Source of the DNA: an uncultured Jeotgalicoccus sp.
Lineage (GTDB): Bacteria > Bacillota > Bacilli > Staphylococcales > Salinicoccaceae
DNA length: 6,003 bases
Assembly (NCBI GenBank): GCA_947631305.1
Contig: CANRKV010000097.1
Span: forward strand, 1 to 6,003
Reading direction: 5' to 3'
Part shown: positions 5,813 to 6,003 of the stretch, in pieces
How positions within the stretch are numbered: position 1 is the first letter of the stretch
Layout of the letters: each line of letters begins with the position of its first letter
Program-made: the position numbers and the translations under genes
Notes under the pieces: model-generated
Databases searched by the model: none
What the model saw: the letters and a program-made list of their open reading frames with translations, nothing else
Told to the model about the DNA's origin: nothing

Positions 5813-6003
5813 TTGAATATATATAAACCATACGTTTTAATTTTTCTGCTGCTGATAAATATTGGTTGGATATACACACTGTCGAATTATTCCAGACTGG
5901 TTTTACCGGAGATAGTAATAATTAGCGCTCCATTAGTATTTGGGATAGTTATTTACTTAATTGGTTACATTAAATTTGTGAAATTAAATCAAAGTAAAGA
6001 AAT
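5813..6003 (+). CDS. Unrecognised small membrane protein, TTG start, runs off the right edge
   Basis: The frame opens at TTG 5813 and stays open for 63 codons to the window end. I do not recognise the family. Two hydrophobic segments are visible: about residues 7-22 (VLIFLLLINIGWIYTL) and about 31-53 (LPEIVIISAPLVFGIVIYLIGYI). A lysine-containing tail follows (KFVKLNQSK). The TTG is preceded, seven bases away, by AAAGGGGA (5798-5805). There is no in-frame ATG or GTG between it and the upstream stop at 5774-5776, and the nearby ATG at 5805 reads into a stop after three codons. The gene lies beyond the thiI terminator, so it is probably a separate unit. Spacing, hydrophobic pattern and an open frame to the edge make coding likely, but only the N-terminus is visible. 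Confidence 0.65.
   Translation, partial: MNIYKPYVLIFLLLINIGWIYTLSNYSRLVLPEIVIISAPLVFGIVIYLIGYIKFVKLNQSKE

Noticed and set aside
5596..5877. Open frame of 93 codons on the - strand across the end of thiI and the following gap
   Set aside because: It is antisense to thiI, crosses the thiI terminator hairpin and overlaps the better-supported + strand membrane gene. Its hydrophobic look comes from AT-rich sequence.

Overview
The window reads as a low-GC Gram-positive chromosome segment. EzrA, the cysteine-free form of ribosomal protein S4, a ThiI without a rhodanese domain, strong AGGAGG-type ribosome binding sites and SigA-type promoters all point to Bacillota. The order rpsD / GAF-type methionine sulfoxide reductase / ezrA / cysteine desulfurase / thiI is the one I know from Staphylococcaceae. 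A genus in that family outside Staphylococcus itself is possible, but that is inference. Everything here is core housekeeping. I see no mobile element, CRISPR array, tRNA or rRNA, and no clear novel multigene system.

Left part (1-1062). The last ten codons of a probable cold-shock protein enter on the + strand and end at a strong terminator (50-77). About 115 bases without a gene follow. rpsD lies on the - strand (240-842), with its own terminator (191-231), a near-consensus SigA promoter (1032-1060) and a 5' leader of about 180 nt between promoter and start codon. That leader is the best candidate for a regulatory RNA here: it probably carries an S4 autoregulation site.

Middle (1063-3381). 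A GAF-domain free methionine-(R)-sulfoxide reductase (- strand) and ezrA (+ strand) are divergently transcribed from a 115-bp region with back-to-back promoters. ezrA encodes a membrane-anchored regulator of FtsZ-ring assembly. Immediately after its stop codon is a perfect 17-bp hairpin with only a short T run.

Right part (3382-6003). A ThiI-partner cysteine desulfurase and thiI overlap by ATGA and form a sulfur-relay pair: the desulfurase takes sulfur from cysteine as a persulfide and ThiI uses it for 4-thiouridine in tRNA. No promoter fits between the ezrA hairpin and the desulfurase, so this pair may depend on readthrough from ezrA. After the thiI terminator a short unrecognised two-helix membrane protein starts at a TTG codon and runs off the right edge.
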